Assembly (NCBI RefSeq): GCF_001307275.1
Contig: NZ_CP012831.1
Location: 6,192,501-6,256,500, forward strand
Source of the DNA: Pseudomonas fluorescens
GTDB lineage: Bacteria; Pseudomonadota; Gammaproteobacteria; Pseudomonadales; Pseudomonadaceae
Length of the DNA stretch: 64,000 bases
Direction of reading: 5' to 3'
Shown here piece by piece: positions 35,205 to 43,772 of the stretch. Position numbers and translations under genes: made by a program. Under the pieces are notes generated by a model, which ran no database searches, had not been told where the DNA came from, and saw only the letters and a program-made list of their open reading frames with translations. Position 1 is the first letter of the stretch. The number at the start of each line of letters is the position of its first letter.

Positions 35205-36053
35205 ATGACTGCCACTTTATCTCGCGCGGCGTCCACCACATTGGTGCAGCGTGCCCATAACATTCGCCGCCATGCCTTGCGCATGGGGCAAGTCCAGGGC
35301 CAGGGCTATGTCGGTCAGGCACTGGGCGCGGCAGACTTGCTGGCCGTGTCGTACTTTCATGCCTTGAACTACAGGCCCGAAGACCCCGAGTGGGAACAGC
35401 GTGATCGCTTTTACCTTTCCATCGGTCACTACGCGATCGCGCTGTATGCCGCGCTGATCGAGGCTGAAATCATTCCACTGGATGAGCTTGAAACCTACGG
35501 TTCGGATGACAGCCGCCTGCCCATGTCCGGTATGGCCGCCTACACCCCCGGCATGGAAATCACCGGCGGCTCGCTGGGCCAGGGACTGGGCATCGCGGTA
35601 GGCGCCTGCCTGGGTCTGAAGCGCAAACAGTCCGGCTCTTTCGTTTACAACCTGCTATCGGATGGCGAGTTGAATGAGGGTTCTACCTGGGAAGCGGTGA
35701 TGTCAGCTTCGCACTGGAAACTCGACAACCTGATCGCCATCGTCGACGTCAACAACCAGCAAGCCGACGGCCACTCCAGCGAGGTGCTGGCATTTGAACC
35801 CATCGTTGACCGATGGCAAGCCTTTGGCTGGTTTACCCAACGGGTGGACGGTAACGACCTGGACGCCTTGGTCAAAGCGTTCGACGCAGCCCGCAGCCAT
35901 CCCGCCGCACAGCCGCGCGTCATCATCTGCGATACCAAGATGGGCAAAGGCGTGCCGTTCCTGGAAACCCGCGAAAAGACTCACTTCATCCGCGTAGATG
36001 AGCATGAATGGGATGTGGCCCTGAACAACCTGGAAGAAGGCAAAACAGTATGA
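35205..36053 (+). CDS. Transketolase, N-terminal (thiamine-pyrophosphate) subunit
   Basis: 282 residues matching the N-terminal third of transketolase: GHYAIALYAALIEA, MEITGGSLGQGLGIAVGACLG, LLSDGELNEGSTWEAVMSA (GDGE-type TPP/Mg site, here SDGELNEG), IVDVNNQQADG and KGVPFLE. GGAG 8 bases before ATG. The gene partner for the Pyr and C-domains follows with a 4-base overlap, so this is a natural two-subunit enzyme, not a frameshift. Such split transketolases serve dedicated catabolic routes (for example apulose-4-phosphate or sulfofructose). Confidence 0.92.
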   Translation: MTATLSRAASTTLVQRAHNIRRHALRMGQVQGQGYVGQALGAADLLAVSYFHALNYRPEDPEWEQRDRFYLSIGHYAIALYAALIEAEIIPLDELETYGSDDSRLPMSGMAAYTPGMEITGGSLGQGLGIAVGACLGLKRKQSGSFVYNLLSDGELNEGSTWEAVMSASHWKLDNLIAIVDVNNQQADGHSSEVLAFEPIVDRWQAFGWFTQRVDGNDLDALVKAFDAARSHPAAQPRVIICDTKMGKGVPFLETREKTHFIRVDEHEWDVALNNLEEGKTV

Positions 36054-37072
36054 ACAACACACCCAATACCAACGTTCAGGTGCCCGCAGCGTCGAAGAAA
36101 AAGCTGACGACCTCGGCAATGATTGCTTCGATTGCCGCTGAAGGCCAGGCCACAAAACCAGCGCCATTCGGCCACGCACTGGCCGCACTCGCGGACCAGC
36201 GCCAGGACATCGTGGGTTTGTCGGCTGACTTGTCCAAATACACCGACCTGCATATTTTTGCGAAGGCGCACCCAGAGCGCTTCTACCAGATGGGCATGGC
36301 TGAGCAACTGTTGATGAGCGCGGCGGCCGGCATGGCTCGGGAGGGGTTCGTGCCCTTCGCCACCACTTACGCGGTGTTTGCTTCGCGCCGGGCCTATGAC
36401 TTCATCTGCATGGCGATTGCCGAAGAAAACCTCAACGTTAAAATTGTCTGCGGTCTGCCGGGCCTGACCACCGGGTACGGCCCCAGCCACCAGGCAACGG
36501 ATGATCTGGCGATCTTCCGCGCCATGCCGAACCTGATGATCGTCGACCCCTGCGATGCCCTGGAAATCGAACAAGCCGTGCCCGCCATTGCCGCGCACCA
36601 AGGGCCCGTCTACATGCGGTTACTGCGCGGCAACGTACCGCTGGTGCTCGATGAATATGGCTATGAATTCGAGATCGGCAAAGCCAAGACCCTGCGTACG
36701 GGCAATGAGGTTTTAATCATTTCCACCGGTTTGATGACGATGCGCGCCCTGGAAGCAGCCAAGGAGCTTCAGGCTGACGGTGTGGATGTCGCGGTGCTTC
36801 ACGTTCCCACCATCAAGCCTTTGGATGAGCAGACTATCCTGGCTGAGGCCAGAAAGCCGGGACGACTGGTCGTGACGGCCGAAAACCACTCCATCATCGG
36901 CGGATTGGGCGAAGCGGTGGCCGCCGTGCTGTTGCGCAATGGCGTCACGCCGACGTTCAGGCAAATAGCGCTGCCGGACGCGTTTCTCGATGCGGGCGCA
37001 CTGCCGACGTTGCACGATCGCTACGGTATTTCCACCCAGGCTGTGTGCGCGCAGATCAAGGGTTGGTTATAG
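36050..37072 (+). CDS. Transketolase, C-terminal (pyrimidine + C-domain) subunit
   Basis: 340 residues from ATG 36050, which overlaps the N-subunit stop (ATGA); the upstream frame from 36008 is not family-like. Visible: GLSADLSKYTDLHIFAKAHPERFYQMGMAEQLLMSAAAGMAREG (catalytic Glu in the Pyr domain), FATTYAVFASRRAYDFI, LPGLTTGYGPSHQATDDLAIFRAMPNLMIVDPCDA and a C-terminal VVTAENHSIIGGLGEAVA. With the N-subunit it forms a complete TPP enzyme that transfers a two-carbon ketol unit. Confidence 0.92.
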   Translation: MNNTPNTNVQVPAASKKKLTTSAMIASIAAEGQATKPAPFGHALAALADQRQDIVGLSADLSKYTDLHIFAKAHPERFYQMGMAEQLLMSAAAGMAREGFVPFATTYAVFASRRAYDFICMAIAEENLNVKIVCGLPGLTTGYGPSHQATDDLAIFRAMPNLMIVDPCDALEIEQAVPAIAAHQGPVYMRLLRGNVPLVLDEYGYEFEIGKAKTLRTGNEVLIISTGLMTMRALEAAKELQADGVDVAVLHVPTIKPLDEQTILAEARKPGRLVVTAENHSIIGGLGEAVAAVLLRNGVTPTFRQIALPDAFLDAGALPTLHDRYGISTQAVCAQIKGWL

Positions 37073-37084
37073 GGTTTAAAACTG

Positions 37085-37131
37085 CAGGGGGGACCTCCCC
37101 CCTGAACGCCGTGGGGAAAGCCCCCCTTTTT
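37085..37131. terminator. Two stacked GC hairpins between convergent genes (bidirectional terminator)
   Basis: CAGGGGGGA (37085-37093) pairs exactly with TCCCCCCTG (37096-37104). A second stem GGGG (37113-37116) / CCCC (37121-37124) is followed by CCTTTTT, a standard Rho-independent layout on the plus strand. The region lies between the transketolase stop (37072) and the AraC stop (37130). Confidence 0.55.
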
Positions 37132-38065
37132 ACTCTCGTCGCAGGAGCGTATGGGGAGCAACGCCAAAGGCCTTGCGAAAAGCGTGGCTGAAATGAGAGA
37201 AGTCGGAGAAACCGAAATCCAGCGCCGCCTGAGAAATACTGCGGACTTGACCGCGCTCAATAGCCTCGCGGCTGGCGAGCAAGCGTGCCTTCCAGATTTC
37301 TGCGACCGGCGATTTCTGATGACGGGCGAAAGCGCGCGTCACCGTGCGTGTGGAGACATGGTGGGCTTGCGCGATGCGTTCGAGCGACAGGTCCGCCTCG
37401 GTCAAGTACTGGTGGATGTACTTCATGATCCGGCCATGCAGATCCAACTCGTCATGAGTCTGCTTTAAATCCTGGAGTTCCAGGCTGACCACCAGAAGGT
37501 CGAGCAACGTGCTGGAGTAACGACTGGAGACTCCTGTGTTATGGAAGCCGGCAGGCATACTCGCGGCTTGACGTAGCATCTCGCGTAACGGAATCACCCC
37601 GGGGCGACGGTCATCCAGAACCACAGCGGTGCAGTCTGCTATGGAGGCCAAGCGCTGACTGAGCAATTGTCGCGGAATGCGGACAAGGTGGTTATCAGTA
37701 CCACCGAAGCTGAATCTGAACGGCTGGGATGCGTCATAAAGAAACAGATCGTCCGCCGCCAGTTTCGTCCGTCGGTCAGCCTGCTCCAGTTCGCCATAAC
37801 CGCTCCTGGTGAAGCCCAACCACAAATCGTCATTAGGATCACTGCGCAGGTGCTGGGCGGAACGCTCCCAATAGTGCAAGGGTGCGGACAACGTGCAGAT
37901 GTCCAATGCGCCCATGGCATGCACCTCAAGTGCCCCGTCAAAATCGCTCTGCGCCAGTCGTTTGCTGTCTGCGTCCAGGCAGTGGTGACAAACCACCTCT
38001 TTCCAGTAATCGAACCGGTGGGGGGCCGTAACGGCAAGCGTTGAATACTGACAGGTCTGGCTCAT
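37130..38065 (-). CDS. AraC-family regulator of the aldoxime/nitrile cluster (NitR-like)
   Basis: 311 residues from ATG 38065 with GAGGTGA 6 bases upstream; a longer frame to 38155 lacks a ribosome site. N-terminal AraC-binding-like domain (APHRFDYWKEVVCHHCLD, LGFTRSGYGELEQ, FLYDASQPFRF), then an AraC/XylS DNA-binding domain with two HTHs (LSLERIAQAHHVSTRTVTRAF and SISQAALDFGFSDFSHFSHAFRKAFGVAPHTLL). It is divergent from oxdA and probably activates the nitrile genes in response to an aldoxime, nitrile or amide (inference). Confidence 0.9.
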   Translation of the reverse strand: MSQTCQYSTLAVTAPHRFDYWKEVVCHHCLDADSKRLAQSDFDGALEVHAMGALDICTLSAPLHYWERSAQHLRSDPNDDLWLGFTRSGYGELEQADRRTKLAADDLFLYDASQPFRFSFGGTDNHLVRIPRQLLSQRLASIADCTAVVLDDRRPGVIPLREMLRQAASMPAGFHNTGVSSRYSSTLLDLLVVSLELQDLKQTHDELDLHGRIMKYIHQYLTEADLSLERIAQAHHVSTRTVTRAFARHQKSPVAEIWKARLLASREAIERGQVRSISQAALDFGFSDFSHFSHAFRKAFGVAPHTLLRRE

Positions 38066-38416
38066 TGCATTCACCTCGCGGCGGCGTTTCAACAAAAGAA
38101 GCGGGGTAACGTTTTTGCGAGCCAAGCAATTAGCAGGCCATCTCCATCGCATCATTCCCGCTGCCAGACACCTTGGAAGATAGCCGCCTGCACGTTACAA
38201 AGGCCGATCCCTCCAACACTCCCCATGCCACTTCTCGGGGCACATCGCCCCCTTGTTTCACACGCCCCGCACCATTGCCGCGCGCTGACATGCCGGCCTT
38301 TTTTACCTGTCCTTTTTAACCAAACGGTTGTCCATTCGAGCCAAGCACGTTGCATCCGCCCTGGATAATTTTCACTCCACGCCGTGTCCCTACAAGCACG
38401 AATGAGGAGGTGTCTC
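38066..38416. promoter_or_regulatory. Divergent control region between AraC gene and oxdA cluster
   Basis: About 350 bases with no supported gene. The region must carry the AraC-protein target and the promoter of the nitrile cluster. A TTGCAT (38350-38355) ... TAATTT pair is a possible weak promoter; I found no convincing tandem AraC half-sites by eye. Confidence 0.4.
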
Positions 38417-38584
38417 ATGCATCCACGAGAACAGCAGCGACTGTCCGATTCATCCTGGTTTTTACAGCGATGGGACATGGCACCCGAAGAGTTCGCCACT
38501 TACCTGGTGCAGCTCGGGACCTTGGTGCTGCAACGCCGATGGAGTGGTACCCACCGCAAAACAACAACATCCACTGGGATGTAG
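38417..38584 (+). CDS. Candidate 55-residue leader protein of the nitrile cluster
   Basis: ATG 38417 is preceded by GAGGAGG, one of the strongest ribosome sites in the window, and the frame (MHPREQQRLSDSSWFLQRWD..., ending ...TTTSTGM) closes 43 bases before oxdA. No family is recognised. The N-terminal half looks like a soluble helical segment; the C-terminal third is Thr/Arg-rich and unlike a folded protein, so it could be a 3' truncated gene or a translated leader. Confidence 0.45.
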   Translation: MHPREQQRLSDSSWFLQRWDMAPEEFATYLVQLGTLVLQRRWSGTHRKTTTSTGM

Positions 38585-38627
38585 AACAGCGAACCGTCCG
38601 TTTGAGACGGAAATAAAGGAGCCCCCC

Positions 38628-39683
38628 ATGGAATCTGCAATCGATAAACATCTCAAATGTCCGCGGACTTTGTCCCGTCGTGTCCACGACGATTACCAGC
38701 CACCCTTCCCGATGTTTGTGGGGCGGGCTGACGAAAACGTGAAGCAAGTTGTAATGGCTTACCTCGGGGTGCAATTTCGCGACGAGCAACGCGCCGCCGC
38801 CTTGCAAGCCATGCGCTACATTGACGCAAGCTTTGCCCTCGCCGATGGCCCAGGGAATCACGACCTGACCTACCACCTCGACAATCAGGGTTACGGAAAC
38901 TTCATCGCCGTGGGCTACTGGCGTGATCCCGCCGCCTATCACCGATGGCTACTTTCAGCGCCTGTGGCCGATTGGTGGGGCGACGATGCGCGCCTGAACG
39001 AGGGGTTGGGGTATTTCCGCGAAGTCATCGCACCACGTGCCGAGCAGTTCGAGACGCTGTATGCATTCCAGGATGATTTGCCAGGTGTCGGTGCGATCAT
39101 GGACGGCATCAGCGGCGAGATCGAGGAGCACGGCTACTGGGGCTCGGCGCGGGATCGCTTTGCTATCTCACAGACCGACTGGATGCAGCCGACCAGCGAA
39201 CTGCAAGTCATTTCAGGCGACCCCGCCAAGGGCGGCAGGGTCGTGGTACGCGGCCACGACAACCTGACGCTGATCCGCTCCGGACAAGACTGGGTCGAAG
39301 CCGGCGACGAAGAGCGTGCGCTCTACTTCAACGAGATGCTGCCGCCACTGCAAGACGGCATGAACTTCCTGCGTGACGAGGGGCAGGCGCTGGGCTGCTA
39401 CAGCAACCGCTTCGTACGCAATGTCGACCTGGATGGCAATCTCCTCGACATCGCCTATGACATCGGTCACTGGCGATCCCTCGACAAACTGGAGCGCTGG
39501 GCAGAATCCCACCCCACTCACTTGCGTATTTTCACCACGTTCTTCCGAGTAATCGGGGGCCTTTCGAAGCTGCGGCTGTATCACGAGGTCTCGGTAGCGG
39601 ACGGTAGCCAACAACTGTTCGAGTACATCAACTGCCATCCGCAGACCGGGATGATGCGCGACGCGCAAGTGTCGCCCACCTGA
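38628..39683 (+). CDS. oxdA: Aldoxime dehydratase (heme enzyme)
   Basis: 351 residues from ATG 38628 with AAAGGAG 6 bases upstream. It converts aldoximes (R-CH=NOH) to nitriles using ferrous heme b in the cytoplasm. Residues known in the Pseudomonas OxdA active site (Arg178, Ser219, proximal His299, distal His320, recalled) are present with a constant offset of -1: Arg177 in ARDRF, Ser218 in IRSGQ, His298 in PTHLRIF and His319 in RLYHEV. Full family length. First major gene of the aldoxime-nitrile-amide pathway; nitrile hydratase and amidase follow. Confidence 0.95.
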   Translation: MESAIDKHLKCPRTLSRRVHDDYQPPFPMFVGRADENVKQVVMAYLGVQFRDEQRAAALQAMRYIDASFALADGPGNHDLTYHLDNQGYGNFIAVGYWRDPAAYHRWLLSAPVADWWGDDARLNEGLGYFREVIAPRAEQFETLYAFQDDLPGVGAIMDGISGEIEEHGYWGSARDRFAISQTDWMQPTSELQVISGDPAKGGRVVVRGHDNLTLIRSGQDWVEAGDEERALYFNEMLPPLQDGMNFLRDEGQALGCYSNRFVRNVDLDGNLLDIAYDIGHWRSLDKLERWAESHPTHLRIFTTFFRVIGGLSKLRLYHEVSVADGSQQLFEYINCHPQTGMMRDAQVSPT

Positions 39684-39770
39684 CTCCATCGCTGACTCCA
39701 CTTTTAGCCCTGCGCGTCGCCCGATGGGCGCTAGCGGGGCTCTTTTTGCCCGAAAAAAGGATCTTCGATC

Positions 39771-40637
39771 ATGAAACAGTTCCGCTACCTGTCGCTTGCC
39801 GCCCTCCTCCCCAGCCTTTCCTCCCATGCCCTCGAGGTGGACCCTGGCGATTACGAGCCGCTCCCCGTGGGAGCGACCATCGGCGTGGTCTACTACCAGC
39901 ACGCCACCACGGACAGTGCCTATGCCCAGGGGCACAAGACCAGTTCCGATTTCAACCTGACTTCCGATATCGGCATTCTGCGTTTGCTGCACGTCTATCA
40001 GTTGAGCGAGCGACTGACCATCGAGCCTCAATTCCTGTTGCCCTTCGGTCATGTCTCGGGCGGTGGTGACGCTTCTGGTCTAGGCGACGCCAGCGGCATC
40101 GGCGACCTCATTCTCACCGCACCGCTCAAGTACCGTCTCAACGACGCCAACGACACCCTCGGTGCGACCGCCTACCTGTACGTGCCGACTGGTGACTATG
40201 ACAAAGACGACGCGCTCAACATTGGCGAGAACCGTTGGAAGGTTGATCTCCAGGCCGCTTACGTCAAGCACTTCACGGAGAAGTGGGCCATCGACCTCGT
40301 CGGTGACGCCATCTGGTACGGGGACAACAACGACTTTGGCGCCAGCTCCGCCCGTCGGGAACAGGACGTTTCCTACGGCGCTCAGTTAATGGGGCGCTAC
40401 ATGCCCGACGAGACCACTGCGCTGGCTATCGGCTTCGGCCACAGTTGGGGCGGGGAAAACCAGATCGATGGTGTCAACCAGGACGACAGGATGGAAACCA
40501 CCAACTTCCGCGTCACGGCCAGAAAGTTTTTCACCGCCAAGGACCAACTCCAAGTGCAACTCGGACGCGACCTTGCGGTGGAGAACGGCCCCAAAGAAGA
40601 CTTTCGCATGAACCTGCGCTACGTCAGGGTCTTTTAG
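39771..40637 (+). CDS. Outer membrane channel, SphA/phenol-MetA family
   Basis: 288 residues with signal peptide MKQFRYLSLAALLPSLSSHA-LE. The mature part alternates amphipathic strands with a C-terminal ...MNLRYVRVF (terminal Phe), and patterns DITLTSDIGILRLLH-like, GLGDASGIGDLILTAPLKYR, YLYVPTGDYDKDDALNIGENRWKVDLQAAY and GFGHSWGGENQIDGVNQDDRMETTNFRVT match the 'meta-pathway of phenol degradation' family of substrate channels. It probably admits hydrophobic aldoximes or nitriles across the outer membrane. Lies between oxdA and the globin gene. Confidence 0.85.
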   Translation: MKQFRYLSLAALLPSLSSHALEVDPGDYEPLPVGATIGVVYYQHATTDSAYAQGHKTSSDFNLTSDIGILRLLHVYQLSERLTIEPQFLLPFGHVSGGGDASGLGDASGIGDLILTAPLKYRLNDANDTLGATAYLYVPTGDYDKDDALNIGENRWKVDLQAAYVKHFTEKWAIDLVGDAIWYGDNNDFGASSARREQDVSYGAQLMGRYMPDETTALAIGFGHSWGGENQIDGVNQDDRMETTNFRVTARKFFTAKDQLQVQLGRDLAVENGPKEDFRMNLRYVRVF

Positions 40638-40743
40638 GCCCGCCCGTCTCTACCACCCGTTGTCCTTATCAACCAAGCGTGTGCCCAACGACGCGACAGT
40701 TGGCTAATGAGATGCCTCTCACCCGAAACGGAGTAACCAGACA

Positions 40744-41268
40744 ATGACCGACCAGCAACCCACCACGGAACAACAACCCTCCCTCTATACCCGTCTTGGC
40801 GGCTATGACGTGATCTATCAGTTCGCAGGCGCAGTGTTGAGAAAGACAATGGGACACCCTGCCATCGGGCACATCTGGGCCCATATGTCGGAATCGACGT
40901 TCCAAAAGGAACACATCAATTTTGTCGATTTCCTTTCCGAGCACTGGGGTGGAAGCGCCAAATACAGGGGGAGAGACATGGTCACCGCGCATCGCGGAAT
41001 GGGGCTGACCGAGGTGCACTGGCAAGCCGTGCTCGATTGTCTCGAGGCGTGCTACGACGACTACGCTCTGGCCCCGGATCTGCGCAAAGAGGTCAATGAC
41101 TTCCTCATCAAGTTCAAACCGGCGGTGATCGGGAGCCCCTCCTATCGGGACGTCGTACTCGCGCACCCGGAAATGGACCCCGCCAAAGGCATGAGAAGCG
41201 TTGGAGTTGTCTGGCCAAAAGCCGGGAAGTCACCTCGGAAACAGACCACGCCTGAATCCGAAGACTGA
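40744..41268 (+). CDS. Truncated haemoglobin (group I-like)
   Basis: 174 residues. The globin core spans about 14-125: SLYTRLGGYDVIYQFAGAVL (B helix), HPAIGHIWAHMS, FVDFLSEHWGGSAKYRGRDMVTAHRGMGL with the proximal His83, then HWQAVLDCLEACYDDYAL. A charged C-terminal tail of about 45 residues is added. It is cytosolic and lies inside the nitrile gene cluster. Possible jobs are NO or O2 handling near the heme-containing aldoxime dehydratase and the NO-sensitive nitrile hydratase (inference). Confidence 0.85.
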   Translation: MTDQQPTTEQQPSLYTRLGGYDVIYQFAGAVLRKTMGHPAIGHIWAHMSESTFQKEHINFVDFLSEHWGGSAKYRGRDMVTAHRGMGLTEVHWQAVLDCLEACYDDYALAPDLRKEVNDFLIKFKPAVIGSPSYRDVVLAHPEMDPAKGMRSVGVVWPKAGKSPRKQTTPESED

Positions 41269-41505
41269 TACCCCGGCATAAGCCTGAGCCACAGCAATGG
41301 AGGGCGACCGTGGAGGAGCAAGCGAGTCCCGCTCAACCAAGCGACTGTCCTCCTCAGCCAAGCGCTGCTCAATCTGTGGAGATAGCTTGATACCAGCCCC
41401 GGCCACGGCTCGCCAATCGTGCGCACCGTGCCCGGGTATCCCCGAGATGACGTTTGAACAGACATTGCCAGCCCCTGCGGGTTGGCACAGGACACAGGAC
41501 ACCCC

Positions 41506-43020
41506 ATGGCCATCATCCGCCCGACTCTCGAACAAGTGCAGGATCTCGCCAGCCGCCTGCACATACAGCTGACACCCGAGCAAGCCAGCGAATACCTGGC
41601 GCTCATGCAATCCAGTTTCGATGCCTACGACCTCGTCGATGAGTTGCCTGATTTCATCCCTTCAGTGCGCTACGAGCGCAGTTCCGGTTATCGCCCTTCA
41701 AGCACGGAAAACCCGCTGAACGCCTGGTACTACAGAACTGAGGTGATGGGCGCCAGTTCGGGCAAGCTTGCTGGCAAGACGGTCGCGCTCAAAGACAATA
41801 TCTCCCTGGCCGGTGTCCCGATGATGAACGGCGCCGCACCACTGGAGGGTTTCGTACCGTCGCTTGATGCCACCGTGGTGACGCGTCTGCTCGACGCTGG
41901 AGCAACCATCCTCGGCAAAGCCACCTGCGAACATTACTGCCTCTCCGGTGGAAGCCATACCTCGGACCCCGCGCCTGTGCACAACCCTTTTCGCCATGGT
42001 TTCACGACGGGCGGTTCGTCTTCGGGCAGCGCGGCGCTTGTGGCGACGGGCGCGGTCGACCTGGCTATCGGTGGCGACCAAGGCGGTTCCATCCGCATTC
42101 CTGCCGCATGGTGCGGCATTTATGGAATGAAACCTACCTGGGGTCTAGTGCCTTACACCGGGGTCATGGCGATCGAGTCCACCTTCGACCATGTCGGCCC
42201 CATGACGAACAACGTACGCGATAACGCGCTCATGCTCGAAGTGATGGCCGGCGCCGACGGGCTCGACCCTCGCCAGGCCGCCCCCAAGGTCGATGCCTAT
42301 TGCGATTATCTGGAACGAGGCGTGACCGGACTCCGGATCGGGATCCTCCAGGAAGGCTTCCAACTCGCCAACCAGGATCCACGTATCGCAGAAAAGGTCC
42401 GCAGCGCTATCGCCCGGCTCGAAGCTTTGGGCGCGCGGGTCGAGGAGGTATCGGTTCCCGAACACAACCTGGCGGGATCGTTATGGAGCCCTATCGGCTG
42501 TGAAGGCCTGACCATGCAAATGATGCACGGCAATGGCGCGGGTTTTAACTGGAAGGGGCTGTACGACGTGGGCCTGCTGGACAAACAGGTCGGTTGGCGC
42601 GACCAGGCAAACGCATTGTCGCCGTCACTCAAGCTTTGCATGTTCGTGGGCCAGTTCGGTCTGGAGCGCTACAACGGTCGCTACTACGCCAAGGCCCAGA
42701 ACATAGCGCGCTTTGCCCGAGCGGCCTACGACAAGGCACTGGACACCTATGACCTGCTCGTCATGCCGACAGTGCCAATCACCGCCCAGCCGCTCCCGGA
42801 ACCGGGTTCTTCAATCACCGAGACCGTCACGCGTGCGTTGGAGATGCTTGGCAATACGGCCGCTCAAGACATTACGGGGCACCCCGCCATGTCGATCCCG
42901 TGTGGCCTGGTGGACGGACTGCCCGTGGGACTGATGCTTGTCGGAAGACATTATGCCGAAGGCACCCTCTATCAGGCTGCAGCCGCATTCGAGGCCTCTG
43001 TCGATTGGCGGACGTTGTAG
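41506..43020 (+). CDS. Amidase (amidase-signature family)
   Basis: 504 residues from ATG 41506; AGGAC sits 7 bases upstream and a GTG/TTG-type extension to 41482 is not family-like. The Ser-cisSer-Lys triad is visible: Lys in GKTVALKDNISLAG, and the Gly/Ser-rich signature HGFTTGGSSSGSAALVATGAVDLAIGGDQGGSIRIPAAWCGIYG. The last step of the pathway: amide to carboxylate plus ammonia. Size and position next to nitrile hydratase match the enantioselective amidases of Pseudomonas and Rhodococcus nitrile clusters. Confidence 0.93.
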   Translation: MAIIRPTLEQVQDLASRLHIQLTPEQASEYLALMQSSFDAYDLVDELPDFIPSVRYERSSGYRPSSTENPLNAWYYRTEVMGASSGKLAGKTVALKDNISLAGVPMMNGAAPLEGFVPSLDATVVTRLLDAGATILGKATCEHYCLSGGSHTSDPAPVHNPFRHGFTTGGSSSGSAALVATGAVDLAIGGDQGGSIRIPAAWCGIYGMKPTWGLVPYTGVMAIESTFDHVGPMTNNVRDNALMLEVMAGADGLDPRQAAPKVDAYCDYLERGVTGLRIGILQEGFQLANQDPRIAEKVRSAIARLEALGARVEEVSVPEHNLAGSLWSPIGCEGLTMQMMHGNGAGFNWKGLYDVGLLDKQVGWRDQANALSPSLKLCMFVGQFGLERYNGRYYAKAQNIARFARAAYDKALDTYDLLVMPTVPITAQPLPEPGSSITETVTRALEMLGNTAAQDITGHPAMSIPCGLVDGLPVGLMLVGRHYAEGTLYQAAAAFEASVDWRTL

Positions 43021-43096
43021 ACCTGCGCATCGCATTGGCGAACGAACACCGGCAAGTAGCACTGAAAGTGAGTATCAACTTCAGAGGAGCCAAGAC

Positions 43097-43753
43097 ATGA
43101 GTCATACCCACGAACATCATCACGATCACGATCACGATCACGATCACGATCACGATCACACCGAGCCCCCCGAGGCCATCGCCTTGCGTGTCAAGGCGCT
43201 CGAATCCCTGTTGATCGAAAAGGGCTTGGTCGACCCAACCGCCATGGATGCTCTGGTGGACACTTACCAGCACAAGGTCGGCCCTCGCAACGGCGCCCAG
43301 GTGGTCGCCAAGGCCTGGTTCGATCCCGATTACAAGCATCGGCTGCTGGAAGATGCCACCGCGGCCATTGCCGAGCTGGGTTTTTCCGGCGTGCAGGGCG
43401 AAGACATGGTGGTGGTGGAGAACACCGCGACCGTGCACAACGTGACGGTCTGCACGCTGTGCTCCTGCTACCCCTGGCCGACCTTGGGCCTGCCACCCGT
43501 CTGGTACAAATCCGCGCCCTATCGGTCACGGATCGTCATCGATCCGCGCAGCGTGCTGGCCGAATTCGGCTTGATCATTCCCGATGACAAGGAAGTTCGC
43601 GTCTGGGACAGCAGTGCTGAGTTGCGCTACCTGGTATTGCCGGAACGTCCGGCCGGTACTGACGGCTGGAGCGAGGAACGACTGGTCGAGCTGGTGACGC
43701 GTGACGCCATGATCGGCACTGGCCTGCCGAAGACGCCGGGCGACGAAGCCTGA
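43097..43753 (+). CDS. nthA: Nitrile hydratase alpha subunit, cobalt type
   Basis: 218 residues from ATG 43097 with GAGGAG 7 bases upstream; a longer frame to 42938 overlaps the amidase gene. The metal site is VCTLCSC (Cys119, Cys122, Cys124): Thr at the third position marks cobalt-type enzymes, Ser marks iron-type. The N-terminus begins MSHTHEHH followed by (HD)6H, an unusual His/Asp tract that could bind metal. Otherwise length and pattern follow the family (VVAKAWFDPDYKHRLL, YRSRIVIDPRSVLAEFGL). It hydrates nitriles to amides with the beta subunit. Confidence 0.95.
   Translation: MSHTHEHHHDHDHDHDHDHDHTEPPEAIALRVKALESLLIEKGLVDPTAMDALVDTYQHKVGPRNGAQVVAKAWFDPDYKHRLLEDATAAIAELGFSGVQGEDMVVVENTATVHNVTVCTLCSCYPWPTLGLPPVWYKSAPYRSRIVIDPRSVLAEFGLIIPDDKEVRVWDSSAELRYLVLPERPAGTDGWSEERLVELVTRDAMIGTGLPKTPGDEA
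43121..43159 (+). repeat. In-frame hexanucleotide tandem repeat (CACGAT)6-CAC
   Basis: Six perfect CACGAT copies plus CAC encode alternating His-Asp at the start of the nitrile hydratase alpha subunit. Unit length 6 keeps the frame, so copy-number change by slippage would alter tract length without inactivating the gene. Confidence 0.95.
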
Positions 43754-43772
43754 ACCCGAGAAGGAGAAAACC

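Noticed and set aside
36008..36053. Interpretation of the two transketolase genes as one frameshifted gene
   Set aside because: Both subunits are complete at their natural domain border and joined by a normal ATGA overlap, as in known split transketolases.
43121..43159. Possible CRISPR or noncoding repeat in the nitrile hydratase gene
   Set aside because: The units are 6 bases, in frame, without spacers; it is a coding tandem repeat.
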